The notes: a model not told the origin generated them from the letters alone. DNA of 64,000 nucleotides from Leptospira barantonii (GCF_002811925.1 NZ_NPDS01000004.1:124001-188000), one strand, 5' to 3'. Shown: positions 10,308-22,188, counted from the stretch's first letter. Program-made: numbers and translations.

Positions 10308-10311
<4 letters not shown>
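9319..10311 (-). CDS. Exported or membrane protein of unknown function in the partner-switching operon
   Basis: The 330-residue protein begins with a signal peptide (about 20 residues). Two or more beta-rich Sm-like strand sets follow (HRVILKSGEQLSGDLKETDG..DIKIFKKDIAEMFFEE and RVPFKDLESITIEAP), then about two membrane segments in the C-terminal 120 residues (GIAMMGLTGFFIAGSVYEFF and LISLACTYLFNTVLLTFPVAFSYFF). Its start overlaps the stop of the TPR gene in an ATGA arrangement, so the two are translationally coupled. I do not recognise a family with known function. Its context suggests an envelope component or sensor for the phosphatase pathway. Confidence 0.7.
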
Positions 10312-11762
<1,451 letters not shown>

Positions 11763-11765
11763 TTT

Positions 11766-13256
<1,491 letters not shown>

Positions 13257-13519
13257 GATAGATTATCGTTCTTTAAAGACTTAAAATCATTGCATACTAT
13301 AAAGTGATGCTTTTTGTTTCCGAAGCAACGATCCGAATGGGAAATCTAGTTTGTTGCAAAACTATAAAGAAAAAAGTTTTTGACGAAGCGAATCCGACAT
13401 AGATCCGCAACATTCATTCGAGTAAAGTCTTGAAACTATTCTTTTTAAAATTTGATATAAGCCGAACGTATTAGAAAAACGAGTTATGTATTTCATAACG
13501 TTTGTTGTGTCGATTGAAT
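13257..13519. promoter_or_regulatory. Intergenic region with probable promoter of the phosphatase operon
   Basis: Read on the minus strand, a TTTATAGTATGC stretch (about 13291-13302 on the plus strand, reversed) lies roughly 40 bp before the phosphatase start and contains a TATAGT hexamer as a likely -10 element. The rest is AT-rich spacer after the RND gene end. No ORF is supported. Confidence 0.35.
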
Positions 13520-16500
13520 TTAAAGTTGCATTTCGGATTCGAATTCCTTCATTCTTTTATTTCCTAAAAACCAAAAGTAAAGTACGGGAACTGCAAAGCG
13601 GCTCAGAACGGTCGCCGCGATTTCTCCGAATATTAATGAGACAGCGAGACCTTGGAAGATCGGATCAAAGAGCATGATCGAACTTCCGACTACGACCGCG
13701 GACGCAGTCAACAACATGGGACGAAATCGAATTACACCCGCGTCGATAACGGATTGTTTCAAAGGTTTTCCTAGAAAGAGTTCGGATTCGATAAAGTCCA
13801 CAAGTAGAATCGAATTGCGAACGATGATTCCCGCGCCCGCTATGAATCCGATCATGGAAGTCGCGGTAAAGTATGCGTTTGTGATCCAATGTCCTGGAAG
13901 AATTCCGATCAAGGAAATCGGGATCGGAATCATGATGACGAGGGGAAGGAAATAATTTTTAAACCAACCCAGAATCAAAACATAGATGAGAATCATCACG
14001 AGCGCAAATGCCCCGCCCAAGTCCCGAAAGACTTCGTAGGTGATGAACCATTCTCCGTCCCATTTTACGAAAACCCGATCTTCGTTTCTCGGGGTTTCCA
14101 AGGTCGAAGTCGGGTATTCGATTTTCGGAGAAAGTTTTAAGATCCCGTAGACCGGAGCTTCTTCCTTCCCGGAAAACTCGCTCGTTACGTATTCGACAGG
14201 TCTTAGGTTTTTTCGATTGAGAACGACGTTTTCTTTTATATAAGGAGAATTTAATATTATTTCCGATGCGACCGAACCGCTTTCCAATGAGGAAACGTTT
14301 ACGTTTTGAAACGGTTTCGAGGAGGAACGGGTTTTATCTTCGACGGATAAGTCCACTGTGATCTCTTCCGGATTCTCCGCTTCTGCAAGCGTAAAGAGGG
14401 GAGTTTCGGAGAATAGGAATTGCGCGTCTCTGGCGATCGTTTCCGATCTCACTCCGAGTATTCCGCCTAACGTGGATCGAAACGGATAAACGATTTTGGG
14501 ACGTTCGGTTCGAAGACTCGAATCCAAATCGACAACTCCTTCTTGTTTGGAAAGAATGGAACGAATTTGTAGAGCGGCGTGTTTTCTTTCGACTTCGGTT
14601 GGTCCGTAGATTTCGGCGACGAAGGTCGCGAGCACGGGCGGTCCGGGTGGAATTTCCAAAACCTTTGTGAGAGCGTTTTCTTTGTTTCCGAATTCCGCGA
14701 TGATCGGTCGAAGCGATTCTATGATTTCGTGGCTTTTGATTTTACGATGATCCTTGGATTTTAATACGACATGAAGATCCGATTTCCAATCCGTGTTTCG
14801 TAAAAAACTATGTTTTACCATTCCCGAAAAGGAGAATGGAGCGGCTTCTCCCGCAAAGATCTGAATTTTTTCGACGTTCTCGTTTTGAAAAATCGATTCC
14901 GCGAGTTGTTTGGTTCTTTGTAGATTTTTTTCCAAAGGGGTTTTTGGATCGTAATCGATCAACACTTGGAATTCGTTTTTGTCGTCGAAGGGAAGCATCT
15001 TCACCTTTACAGCTTTGAAAACGACCAAAGTGAACGACAAAAGAAGCAGGACGACTACGCCGCCTGCGAACTTTATGGAATTCGATTTGGATCTCAGCAA
15101 CCATTCCACAAATTGAATATAGATTCGATCGAGTTTAGAGATATTCTTAGTCTCCGCGGATTTTGTATGAGATTTGTTTTCTTTGAGAATTCGAACTCCG
15201 ACCCAAGGTGTTACGATAAACGCTACGAACAAGGAAAGAATCATCGCAAGACTCGCGCCGACCGGAATCGGTTTCATATACGGTCCCATGAGTCCCCTGA
15301 CAAAAGCCATAGGAAGAATCGCCGCGATCACGGTGAACGTCGCGAGGATCGTCGGATTCCCGACCTCGGCAACGGCGCTTAACGTGTTTTGAAGGATTCC
15401 CAGTTTCGGGTTTTCGTGAAAATGTCTTTCTATATTCTCGACGACTACGATCGCGTCGTCCACGAGGATTCCGATCGAAAAAATCAATGCGAATAGGGTG
15501 ACCCTATTCAACGTATATCCAAGAAAATAATAAAGTGCTAATGTAAGAGCGAGCGTGACCGGGATCGCGATTGAAACCACAAGCGACGCCCTGTACCCCA
15601 TCCAAAGCGCGATCAAAACGCTCACCGAAACCGTAGCGATCAAAAGATGTTCTATCAACTCGTGAGATTTCGAAGCCGCGGTTTCTCCGTAGTCTCTTAA
15701 GACCGACATTCGAATGTCCGCGGGTAGTTTTGTTCGAAACGACTCGGCGCGTTCCAAAAGTTCGCGGGATAAGGGAACCACATTGGTTCCTTTTCTTTTT
15801 GCGAAACTGATCGTGACCGCGTTTGCGGCCTTCTTGTCCGAGTTTCGATCGTAAAACAGGGATTCTTTGGTTCTTTCACTCGGCCCTTCGGTGATTCGAG
15901 CCAAGTCGGAAACAAGGATAACCCGTCCTCCTCGTTGAGCCACGGGCAATGATTTAATTTCGTCTAACGTGGAAATTGTGGCTCCGACTTCCACGTCGTA
16001 TTCGTTTTCTTTACCCCAATTTTTTCCCGCAGGAAGGATTGTGCTATTTCGTTTTAACGAATTCGCCAATTCGGAAAGACCGATTCCATATCCGTTCATC
16101 CGAGACGGTTCCGCGACGACTCGAACGGTTCTTTTTCTTCCGCCAAGGAGTTCCACCTTGGACAGATCGGGTGTTCCCGAAAGTTCCCTTGCCAAAGGAG
16201 CGACTAACATCCTTAAGGAATAGTCGTCTCTTGTTATCGAACTGAACGTGATCGCCAAAAAGGGAACATCGTCGATCGTGAGAGCTTTTACGGACGCTGG
16301 AGATACGTTAGGCGGAAGCTGTCCTTGTATTTCCGAAAGTTTGTGATGAATTTTTACCAAAGAAGGTTCCATCGGTTGTCCGACTTCGAATCGAACCGTT
16401 ACGATCGCACCGTGATCCGCGCTGGATGAATAAACGTATTCGACTCCTTCCAAACCCCATACGGCTCTTTCCACCGGTTCGGTTACTTTTCGTTCCACCT

Positions 16501-16702
16501 CATGCGCGTTAAAACCGGGAGCGGAAAGACGAATGTCGATCATTGGAACCGAGATTTGAGGTTCTTCTTCTTTCGGAGTCAAATAAACGGAGATAAGTCC
16601 GAGTAGAATACTTCCGAACACGATTACTGGTGTGAGTTTGGAATGAACGAATAGGGAGGCAAGTTTGCCCGCGAAACCGGAGGATTCGATTTTATTTTTC
16701 AT
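13520..16702 (-). CDS. RND-family efflux permease (AcrB/HAE-like)
   Basis: At 1060 residues this is full length for an RND pump. It has an N-terminal helix (about 15-35), a first large periplasmic loop, six helices around 335-560, a second loop, and a last six-helix block (~870-1040). The motif SIGILVDDAIVVVENIERH in helix 4 carries the paired aspartates of proton-driven pumps and resembles drug (HAE) rather than metal (HME) exporters. It should sit in the inner membrane and pump substrates toward the TolC-like protein encoded just upstream, whose gene overlaps it by 11 bp. No membrane fusion protein gene is in this operon, which is unusual for an RND system. Confidence 0.92.
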   Translation of the reverse strand: MKNKIESSGFAGKLASLFVHSKLTPVIVFGSILLGLISVYLTPKEEEPQISVPMIDIRLSAPGFNAHEVERKVTEPVERAVWGLEGVEYVYSSSADHGAIVTVRFEVGQPMEPSLVKIHHKLSEIQGQLPPNVSPASVKALTIDDVPFLAITFSSITRDDYSLRMLVAPLARELSGTPDLSKVELLGGRKRTVRVVAEPSRMNGYGIGLSELANSLKRNSTILPAGKNWGKENEYDVEVGATISTLDEIKSLPVAQRGGRVILVSDLARITEGPSERTKESLFYDRNSDKKAANAVTISFAKRKGTNVVPLSRELLERAESFRTKLPADIRMSVLRDYGETAASKSHELIEHLLIATVSVSVLIALWMGYRASLVVSIAIPVTLALTLALYYFLGYTLNRVTLFALIFSIGILVDDAIVVVENIERHFHENPKLGILQNTLSAVAEVGNPTILATFTVIAAILPMAFVRGLMGPYMKPIPVGASLAMILSLFVAFIVTPWVGVRILKENKSHTKSAETKNISKLDRIYIQFVEWLLRSKSNSIKFAGGVVVLLLLSFTLVVFKAVKVKMLPFDDKNEFQVLIDYDPKTPLEKNLQRTKQLAESIFQNENVEKIQIFAGEAAPFSFSGMVKHSFLRNTDWKSDLHVVLKSKDHRKIKSHEIIESLRPIIAEFGNKENALTKVLEIPPGPPVLATFVAEIYGPTEVERKHAALQIRSILSKQEGVVDLDSSLRTERPKIVYPFRSTLGGILGVRSETIARDAQFLFSETPLFTLAEAENPEEITVDLSVEDKTRSSSKPFQNVNVSSLESGSVASEIILNSPYIKENVVLNRKNLRPVEYVTSEFSGKEEAPVYGILKLSPKIEYPTSTLETPRNEDRVFVKWDGEWFITYEVFRDLGGAFALVMILIYVLILGWFKNYFLPLVIMIPIPISLIGILPGHWITNAYFTATSMIGFIAGAGIIVRNSILLVDFIESELFLGKPLKQSVIDAGVIRFRPMLLTASAVVVGSSIMLFDPIFQGLAVSLIFGEIAATVLSRFAVPVLYFWFLGNKRMKEFESEMQL

Positions 16703-18116
16703 AAGAATTCTCGTGCGATGAATAGAGTGAAAGTTCGGATCTGATTTTCAAATATTCGAGTTCGGAAGAGGATTTGAGTTTTAATAGATTGGCCATCGCG
16801 GAAAAGGATTCGGCCATCTGTGGAGCTTGAATGGTTCCGCTTCGAAAAAGTTTTTGAGAAACCTGAAGTTGTTCCTCTTGAAGCCGCATGGATTCGTAAA
16901 TCGAATTCAAATTTTCGAATACGATTCTTTCTCTCGAAACGAGTATCTTAAAACGATTCTCTTCGTTTTGTCGAATCTCTTTGGATTTTTTTCGGGCGTT
17001 TTCTGCCTTTGCTTTCGCTTCGTCCAAGGCCCCCAGATCGGAAGGATCCAGAAGATTCATTTGAAGATAAACGCCCGCGTTGTAAGAATTGGCTTGGTTC
17101 CTCGCTCCGTTATACGCGTATGTCTCCGCGTAAGCCGCGATTTTGGGAAGAAACTTCGCTCTTTCTGCCTCGATTCCTTCTTGTGCTTCCTCGGATTGAA
17201 AACGATAAACTTCGGTAAGAGGCGTGTGGGCCGAGTCTTTTTCTTTGGAAACGGGAAGATATTTATCGGCAAAGGAGAATAACGTATTTCTTTTCGGTTT
17301 AAAATTCTCTCCTAGGCCCGGAGCCGATAGAAGAAGCGTTTCTTCGGAGGAGATTCGTAAGGACTCGAATTCTTTTTTAGAAACATCTAATATTAGCTGT
17401 AAGGATTGTAGTGCGAGATGACCTGAAAAACCGACCGGGTTGGAACGGTTTCCGATTCTATAACGATTTAGAAAATTTCGGATCTGCTCCGAAAGATTCT
17501 CCGCTCGGGTTCGATTTTCTTCGGCGAGAACGATGGATTGATAATGAATTGCCGCTTTTGAATATTCTAAAAACCGAAAGTATTTTTCCTCGGATAGGAC
17601 TGCGTGGAGTCGTTTTTCCCGGATCGAATGAAACGCGACTTTGCTTCCCCCCTCGAACAGAGGAAGTTCGACGCCCAATGTCCCTTTTGAATAAGAATTG
17701 TTTCCCGGATGATTGAGTGTATCCTTTGCGAACACGTTCGTGTTGTTAGGATTTATACCGTTGTATGGTTGATTGTTCGAGTCCAAAAAATTACTCGGTT
17801 GGTATCGAAGACTTTCCGTAGAAAAATCGGAGGCATTGGCCGATCTTTGTCCGAGTTTTCCCATAAAGTTGAGAGTGGGGTCGTCGGTTCGAAACGTACG
17901 CGCGTCGGCATACACTTTCGGAAGCCAGTGTTTTGCGGATCTGCTTTTAGCGATTTCGTTAGTTTTGACTTCGGAAGCCTTCGTTTGAAGACTTGCGGAT
18001 TCTACGCGGATCTTTTCCCAGACTTCCGAAAACTCGAGAACGTTTTCGCCGAAGACCTCGCCCGAAAACGGCGAGATCATAAATAGGAATATTAGAAAAC
18101 TCGAATGAGATTTCAT
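16692..18116 (-). CDS. TolC-family outer membrane efflux protein
   Basis: This 474-residue protein with a signal peptide (about 23 residues) has the long alternating helical pattern of outer membrane efflux proteins. There are two similar halves rich in coiled-coil segments (AIHYQSIVLAEENRTRAENLSEQIRNFLNRYRIG; NLNSIYESMRLQEEQLQVSQKLFRSGTIQ). It is expected to form a trimeric channel across the outer membrane for the RND pump. Its 3' end overlaps the RND start and its 5' end overlaps the DUF2892 stop by 4 bp, so the three genes form one transcript. Confidence 0.85.
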   Translation of the reverse strand: MKSHSSFLIFLFMISPFSGEVFGENVLEFSEVWEKIRVESASLQTKASEVKTNEIAKSRSAKHWLPKVYADARTFRTDDPTLNFMGKLGQRSANASDFSTESLRYQPSNFLDSNNQPYNGINPNNTNVFAKDTLNHPGNNSYSKGTLGVELPLFEGGSKVAFHSIREKRLHAVLSEEKYFRFLEYSKAAIHYQSIVLAEENRTRAENLSEQIRNFLNRYRIGNRSNPVGFSGHLALQSLQLILDVSKKEFESLRISSEETLLLSAPGLGENFKPKRNTLFSFADKYLPVSKEKDSAHTPLTEVYRFQSEEAQEGIEAERAKFLPKIAAYAETYAYNGARNQANSYNAGVYLQMNLLDPSDLGALDEAKAKAENARKKSKEIRQNEENRFKILVSRERIVFENLNSIYESMRLQEEQLQVSQKLFRSGTIQAPQMAESFSAMANLLKLKSSSELEYLKIRSELSLYSSHENSYEK

Positions 18117-18337
18117 TTTTTCCCTCCGAAAACCTCCGCGGCGGAAGGAATTCCGAGTTTACCGAGAATAAAAGCCATAGGGCAGAATCCTGCGAGCGCA
18201 AAAAGGATCTGATTGAATCCTACCAATCCGTTTATGATAAAGCCCCAAGGGCTTACGAAGAATCCTAAGGTTACTCCCAAAAGGGAAAAGACACCCGCGA
18301 TCAGGAATAATGTCCGCTCCAAATACCAAGTTCTCAT
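18113..18337 (-). CDS. DUF2892-family small membrane protein
   Basis: This 74-residue protein has two hydrophobic helices (FLIAGVFSLLGVTLGFFVSPWGF and NQILFALAGFCPMAFILGKLG) and matches the YgaP-type DUF2892 membrane family. Members often sit with rhodaneses or sulfur- and metal-responsive repressors. It is the first gene of the efflux operon, has an AAGGAGAG ribosome site, and lies directly downstream of operator-like palindromes. Its molecular role is unknown; sulfide or metal detoxification is inferred from context. Confidence 0.75.
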   Translation of the reverse strand: MRTWYLERTLFLIAGVFSLLGVTLGFFVSPWGFIINGLVGFNQILFALAGFCPMAFILGKLGIPSAAEVFGGKK

Positions 18338-18353
18338 GTTTTCTCTCCTTGTT

Positions 18354-18373
18354 ATATACCCTAGTGGGTATAT
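18354..18373. promoter_or_regulatory. CsoR/CstR-type operator 1 upstream of the efflux operon
   Basis: A perfect palindrome ATATACCC-TAGT-GGGTATAT lies between the start of the DUF2892 gene and a minus-strand TATAAT box. Its form (ATACCC-N4-GGGTAT) fits operators of the CsoR family, and a CsoR-family gene lies 140 bp away. Confidence 0.7.
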
Positions 18374-18380
18374 AAATACA

Positions 18381-18396
18381 ATACCCCGTATGGTAT
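18381..18396. promoter_or_regulatory. CsoR/CstR-type operator 2 upstream of the efflux operon
   Basis: ATACCCCGTATGGTAT is a slightly imperfect second copy of the same palindrome, 8 bp from the first. A TATAAT-like box for the minus strand (about 18396-18401) abuts it, so a bound repressor would cover the promoter. Confidence 0.6.
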
Positions 18397-18512
18397 TATA
18401 AAAAAGGAAGCAAATTTTCTTCCCGAGATCGGAATTCGAAATTATTTTAGGACGTGATGATATGGGCGAAATAAGCCGATTGGGGTTTATCGGCGGAGTA
18501 AAAATTCTAAAA

Positions 18513-18776
18513 TTAGAAGAAGAAAGCGGCTTTGATCGCGATTTTTACGTTTTTGAGATCCAGTTTTTTCTTATTTTCGATGACACAACGATCCATATAG
18601 TCCTGAACATACGCCTCTCCGAATTTTTTGATCGCTTGGCTCGCCGCTTTGAGAAGAAGAAGCGTTTTTTCGCAATCCATCGTATCTTCGACGATCCCTT
18701 TTTCGACCGCTTCGAGTTGGCCTTTGATTCTATGAATCCGATTGATCAATAATTTGGTATTGTTGTCCTGTCTCAT
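18513..18776 (-). CDS. CsoR-family repressor, CstR-like (persulfide- or metal-sensing)
   Basis: The 87-residue all-helical protein has the CsoR/FrmR pattern (LINRIHRIKGQLEAVEKGI..DCEKTLLLLKAASQAIKKFGEAYVQDYMDRCV). Two cysteines are conserved, C35 and C64, but the histidine that CsoR copper sensors carry four residues before the second cysteine is tyrosine (Y60). That favours a CstR-like persulfide sensor over a Cu(I) sensor; this is inferred, not shown. The ATG at 18776 is preferred: CGGAG lies ahead of it and an operator-like palindrome (18784-18799) sits just upstream. A start at 18812 would place that operator inside the gene. It probably represses itself and the adjacent efflux operon. 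Confidence 0.8.
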   Translation of the reverse strand: MRQDNNTKLLINRIHRIKGQLEAVEKGIVEDTMDCEKTLLLLKAASQAIKKFGEAYVQDYMDRCVIENKKKLDLKNVKIAIKAAFFF

Positions 18777-18783
18777 AGGTAAC

Positions 18784-18799
18784 ATACTCCGAGGGGTAT
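18784..18799. promoter_or_regulatory. CsoR/CstR-type operator 3, autoregulatory
   Basis: ATACTCCGAGGGGTAT is the third variant of the palindrome found at 18354 and 18381. It lies immediately upstream of the preferred repressor start, which suggests autoregulation. Confidence 0.6.
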
Positions 18800-18871
18800 A
18801 GGATTCGGTCAATTTTGAAATCGGAATCGGTTACAAAAGTGCAAGTCCATTCTCCCTTGATGAAACGAATC

Positions 18872-19456
18872 TCAGGAATATCGAAAGATCGCCTCCACAA
18901 GAATCGGAAGATCGTCGAGCGCGCTGATCTTTCCGGTGAGTTTCCAAGTATGAATCACACCTTCGTAACAGGTAAAAACCCGTCTCGCCAAAAGTTTTGG
19001 CTCCGTGTGTTTGGGAACAAGTCCTTCGTTCTGCCATTCGGATAGATAGTCGCTTAGAATTTCGATCGTTCTCAAGGAAACTTTTTTGGTTTCTTCCGAA
19101 ATCGAAAGGGATGTGGATGCGATTTGTGCGACCGTATTCGCCATCGGACAGCCTGCGAAACCGCTTTTTTTGGTTTGTCGTTTTAAAATTTGGGCCCATG
19201 CGTGAATGAATTCCTGAGGGTTGTTCGATCTGGATTTCAATTTTTCCAAAAGGACGATTTGACCCTGTCCATAAAATTCTATATAAGCTTTTCCTAAATC
19301 GTCTTTCGAAGGGAAATGATCGTAAAAACTCGCCTTTGCGGTTTTGGATTCCTGGATGATCTGGTTGATCCCCGTATTTCCGTAACCCTGAGATTGAAAA
19401 AGCCGAACCGCCGTTTCTAAAATTCTATCCTTCGGTCCCGAATCCCTGCTTGACAT
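18872..19456 (-). CDS. TetR-family transcriptional repressor
   Basis: The 194-residue protein has a TetR helix-turn-helix at residues ~8-55 (KDRILETAVRLFQSQGYGNTGINQIIQESKTAKASFYDHFPSKDDLGKAYIEF) and an all-helical ligand-binding C-terminus with one central Cys (GFAGCPMANTV), a layout seen in NemR/AcuR-like repressors that sense electrophiles. The ATG at 19456 follows AAAGGAAG and is preferred over a longer frame starting at 19546, which would run through the operator. It is divergent from a nitroreductase gene and probably controls it through the palindrome at 19485-19498. Confidence 0.85.
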   Translation of the reverse strand: MSSRDSGPKDRILETAVRLFQSQGYGNTGINQIIQESKTAKASFYDHFPSKDDLGKAYIEFYGQGQIVLLEKLKSRSNNPQEFIHAWAQILKRQTKKSGFAGCPMANTVAQIASTSLSISEETKKVSLRTIEILSDYLSEWQNEGLVPKHTEPKLLARRVFTCYEGVIHTWKLTGKISALDDLPILVEAIFRYS

Positions 19457-19484
19457 TTTTCTTCCTTTCTGATTGAATAGGCAG

Positions 19485-19498
19485 ACAGACTTGTCTGT
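19485..19498. promoter_or_regulatory. TetR-type operator palindrome
   Basis: ACAGAC-TT-GTCTGT is a perfect 6+6 palindrome located between the TetR-family start and the divergent nitroreductase gene, the usual place for an operator serving both. Confidence 0.7.
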
Positions 19499-19563
19499 TC
19501 TAATTCTTTCTAACTTCATAAGACCCGAGAAAGTTCGAAAACGCAAGTCATTTTGGAGAAATT

Positions 19564-20265
19564 ATGGAATCTACCGAAACAGAATTCGTAAATATTACCG
19601 GCGTAGCCAAAACCGTGGAAGAGGCCGTCAATACGCGTCATAGCATCCGCGACTTTGAATCCACTCCGATCGACGAAAAGATTCTTTCCGAACTTTTTAA
19701 GAATTCTTTGCGTGCTCCGAGTTGGAAGAACAGTCAGCCTTGGAAGGTTCACGTTGTGAGCGGCGCGAGAAGGGATAAGATGGCCGATCTTCTTGTTCAA
19801 AGAGCGAAACAAGGAGAACCGGTTCCCGATACGATTTGGCCTACCGGTTTTCCATCCGACGCAAAAAGAAGAATGTTCGATCTCGGGATGAAGATCTACG
19901 GAGTCGCGGGAATTGAAAGAAAGGACAAGGACGCAAGAGACGGATTCATGTTGAGAAACTTCGAATTTTTCGGAGCGCCCACCGCCGTTTTCATTACGAC
20001 CGAGTTCGAATTGAATTTTTACATCGCTCTGGATATCGGATGTTATCTGAACACGTTGATGCTTCTCGCGAGAGGTTACGGTTTGGGTTCGGTTCCGCAA
20101 GCCGCGTTATCCGCGTTTCCCGAAGTTGTTCGAACCGAGTTGAATTTGGCGCCGACGGAGAAGGTAGTTTGCGGTTTGAGTTTGGGTTATCCGAAAACGA
20201 ATTCAAACTTGAATACGTTTCATACTCCGAGAGAATCGATTTCGGATATCGTGAAGTTTTACTAA
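19564..20265 (+). CDS. Nitroreductase-family FMN oxidoreductase
   Basis: The 233-residue protein has the nitroreductase fold signatures: N-terminal RHSIRDFESTPI (flavin-phosphate binding), RAPSWKNSQPWKVHVV, and the C-terminal LARGYGLGSVPQAALSAFPEVVRTELNL..KVVCGLSLGYP. It should be a cytosolic FMN-dependent NAD(P)H oxidoreductase reducing quinones, nitro compounds or other electrophiles. The adjacent TetR gene and shared operator suggest induction by a toxic electrophile. The physiological substrate cannot be told from sequence. Confidence 0.88.
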   Translation: MESTETEFVNITGVAKTVEEAVNTRHSIRDFESTPIDEKILSELFKNSLRAPSWKNSQPWKVHVVSGARRDKMADLLVQRAKQGEPVPDTIWPTGFPSDAKRRMFDLGMKIYGVAGIERKDKDARDGFMLRNFEFFGAPTAVFITTEFELNFYIALDIGCYLNTLMLLARGYGLGSVPQAALSAFPEVVRTELNLAPTEKVVCGLSLGYPKTNSNLNTFHTPRESISDIVKFY

Positions 20266-20274
20266 GGAATCACA

Positions 20275-20331
20275 AACCTCGTCTTTTCGCGGGAAGAGAT
20301 GAGGTTCCTGGAAAAGTCATCAAAAAATGAC
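20275..20331. terminator. Paired hairpins between convergent genes
   Basis: AACCTC (20275-20280) pairs with GAGGTT (20301-20306), with partial extension inward. A second small hairpin, GTCAT (20316-20320) with ATGAC (20327-20331), follows. They lie between the convergent nitroreductase and monooxygenase genes, where a bidirectional terminator is expected. No strong U-tract is seen. Confidence 0.4.
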
Positions 20332-20339
20332 GTTTCATC

Positions 20340-21557
20340 TTATGCGGCCTTGTCTTTGGGGTCCCAGGGAATTTTATAGTTTAAGATCCATTTTTGTCCG
20401 ACCTCTCCGAATAGACCGATAAAAATTTTGAGCATCATATTTCGAATCTTGGATTGAAACGGGGTTACGATCTCTTTGCCTCCGGCTCTTCTTCTGCCTT
20501 CCGCGACGATTTTTTCCACACGTCCTTTTCTTTCTTTTTCGAAAGTTGCAAAAGTTTGCATATAGTTTCCTTGAAGGTCGCGGAGAAGTTTTGCAAACAA
20601 GAGTGCGTCTTCCATCGCCATCGAAGCCCCTTGTCCCGAGTTCGGGCTGACCGCGTGTGCGGCGTCGCCGATCAATGCGATTCTCCCTTTGCTCCATCGG
20701 CTTAGGGAAAGAATGTCGTGAATGTTGTGTCTTAGAAAAGTTTTCGTGTTCCGGATCAATTCTTCGATCGGAGAATAATATCCTTGAAACTGTTTCAGAA
20801 GTTCCGCACGAATTCGATCGTGATCGAGGTCCACGATTTGTTCTCTGGTGAATTCTTCCCTGGAAAGATTCGTCCACCAGAGAACGGTTCCGGAATCCCC
20901 GCCTCCGTGTCCGAAAAATCCGTTGGGCCCGAATGTAAACGTGATCGCTTGTAGATTCTCCGGTGAAGAAGAAAGATCGTTCAGAGATACGAAGCCTCCG
21001 ATTCCGACGATTCCCACATACTCCGCGTTAGGCGCTTCGGGAAGAATGAATTTGCGGACCTTGGAATGGATACCGTCCGCGCCGATCAGTATATCACCCG
21101 TGGTTTCGCTTCCGTCCTCGAAATGTGCGATCACGTTATTCGCCGTTTCCGTGATTGTTGAAAGACGTTTGCCGTAACGGATCGGGACGTTTTGTTTTTT
21201 CATTTCTTCGGAAAGAATTTTATAAAGGGAAGCTCTGGATAAACTCACGGCCGTTTGTCCGTAGATTTCGGGAACTCCGTAACGGATTTTCGCCAAAAGT
21301 TTTCCTTTTTCGTCTTTGAAGAAACTGTAAGGAGTTGCGGTGCCGGCTTGAATGACCGCGTCTGCGAGTTCCAACTCGGCCAGGACGTTCATTCCGTTGG
21401 GGGCGATGTTAAAACCTCCGCCAATTCCTTCCGATTGAGAATGTGCTTCGAATACCTCGCTTTCAAAACCGGCTTTTTTCAGAAATAGGGCCAGGGTAGG
21501 TCCGGCGATTCCACCCCCGATGATCAGAACGCGTTTTACTCTTTCGGTCGAGCTCAT
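20340..21557 (-). CDS. FAD-dependent monooxygenase (PHBH/UbiH-type)
   Basis: The 405-residue protein has the FAD-binding GxGxxG (VLIIGGGIAGPTLALFLKKAGFESEVFEA) at the N-terminus, a middle DG motif (DILIGADGIHSKVRKF) and the C-terminal GD motif (RIALIGDAAHAVSPNSGQGASMAMEDA), the full set for class A flavoprotein hydroxylases. It resembles the TetX/aromatic-hydroxylase group that oxidises small molecules. The ATG at 21557 follows GGAG with good spacing; an ATG at 21569 is an alternative. It is divergent from a MarR-family gene, which is the likely regulator. The substrate is unknown. Confidence 0.88.
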   Translation of the reverse strand: MSSTERVKRVLIIGGGIAGPTLALFLKKAGFESEVFEAHSQSEGIGGGFNIAPNGMNVLAELELADAVIQAGTATPYSFFKDEKGKLLAKIRYGVPEIYGQTAVSLSRASLYKILSEEMKKQNVPIRYGKRLSTITETANNVIAHFEDGSETTGDILIGADGIHSKVRKFILPEAPNAEYVGIVGIGGFVSLNDLSSSPENLQAITFTFGPNGFFGHGGGDSGTVLWWTNLSREEFTREQIVDLDHDRIRAELLKQFQGYYSPIEELIRNTKTFLRHNIHDILSLSRWSKGRIALIGDAAHAVSPNSGQGASMAMEDALLFAKLLRDLQGNYMQTFATFEKERKGRVEKIVAEGRRRAGGKEIVTPFQSKIRNMMLKIFIGLFGEVGQKWILNYKIPWDPKDKAA

Positions 21558-21669
21558 GACATTCTCCATTTTTCAATCGAAGGCTTGACGAATACTTGGA
21601 TTTCTTTGTCTTGTGGATGCATACAAAAGCTCCTTATGTCTTACTTTTTATCTTGAATAGTAAGAATTG

Positions 21670-21682
21670 TTAAGTATCTTAA
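21670..21682. promoter_or_regulatory. MarR-type operator palindrome
   Basis: TTAAG-TAT-CTTAA is a perfect palindrome just upstream of the MarR-family start, in the divergent intergenic region shared with the monooxygenase. Its size and AT-richness fit MarR operators. Confidence 0.5.
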
Positions 21683-21696
21683 TAAATCTAAATAAA

Positions 21697-22188
21697 ATGT
21701 CAACCGAGAAATCAAAGAATTCTCCTCGAGAGGAACTACTACAGAGGATCAATTTGGCCGGGCACCGTTCCAGCAACGCCACCGTTTTGTTTCATCAGGC
21801 CGCCGCGGAGTGTTTTGGTCTGAATGCGACGGACATGAAAACCCTTCCGCTTTTGGAAGGGGGCCCGATTGCGGCCGGAAAATTGGCTCAGTCCTTGGGT
21901 CTTACGACAGGGGCTGTTACGACGGTGATCGACCGACTGGAAAGGGTCGGAATCGTACGTCGCGTCGCGGATCCAAACGACCGAAGAAAGGTTGTCGTTG
22001 AATTCAATCCGGAAAGTATGCAGGCCGCGGCTAAAATCTACGGCCCGATGGGGGATGCGATGCGGAACCTATTCGAAAGGTATTCCGACGAAGAATTGGA
22101 ATTGCTCATAAGATTTCAGGAGGAGGCCACCGCGATTCTTGTGCGAGAGGCCACGAACCTCAGAAATTTACCGAAAGATAAAAACTAA
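21697..22188 (+). CDS. MarR-family transcriptional regulator
   Basis: The 163-residue protein has a MarR winged helix (AGKLAQSLGLTTGAVTTVIDRLERVGIVRRVADPNDRRKVVVEFN), including the DPxDRR wing motif, between dimerisation helices. It probably represses itself and the divergent flavin monooxygenase gene in response to a small phenolic-type ligand. The ATG at 21697 is preferred over a TTG at 21667, which would fall in the promoter/operator area. Confidence 0.85.
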   Translation: MSTEKSKNSPREELLQRINLAGHRSSNATVLFHQAAAECFGLNATDMKTLPLLEGGPIAAGKLAQSLGLTTGAVTTVIDRLERVGIVRRVADPNDRRKVVVEFNPESMQAAAKIYGPMGDAMRNLFERYSDEELELLIRFQEEATAILVREATNLRNLPKDKN

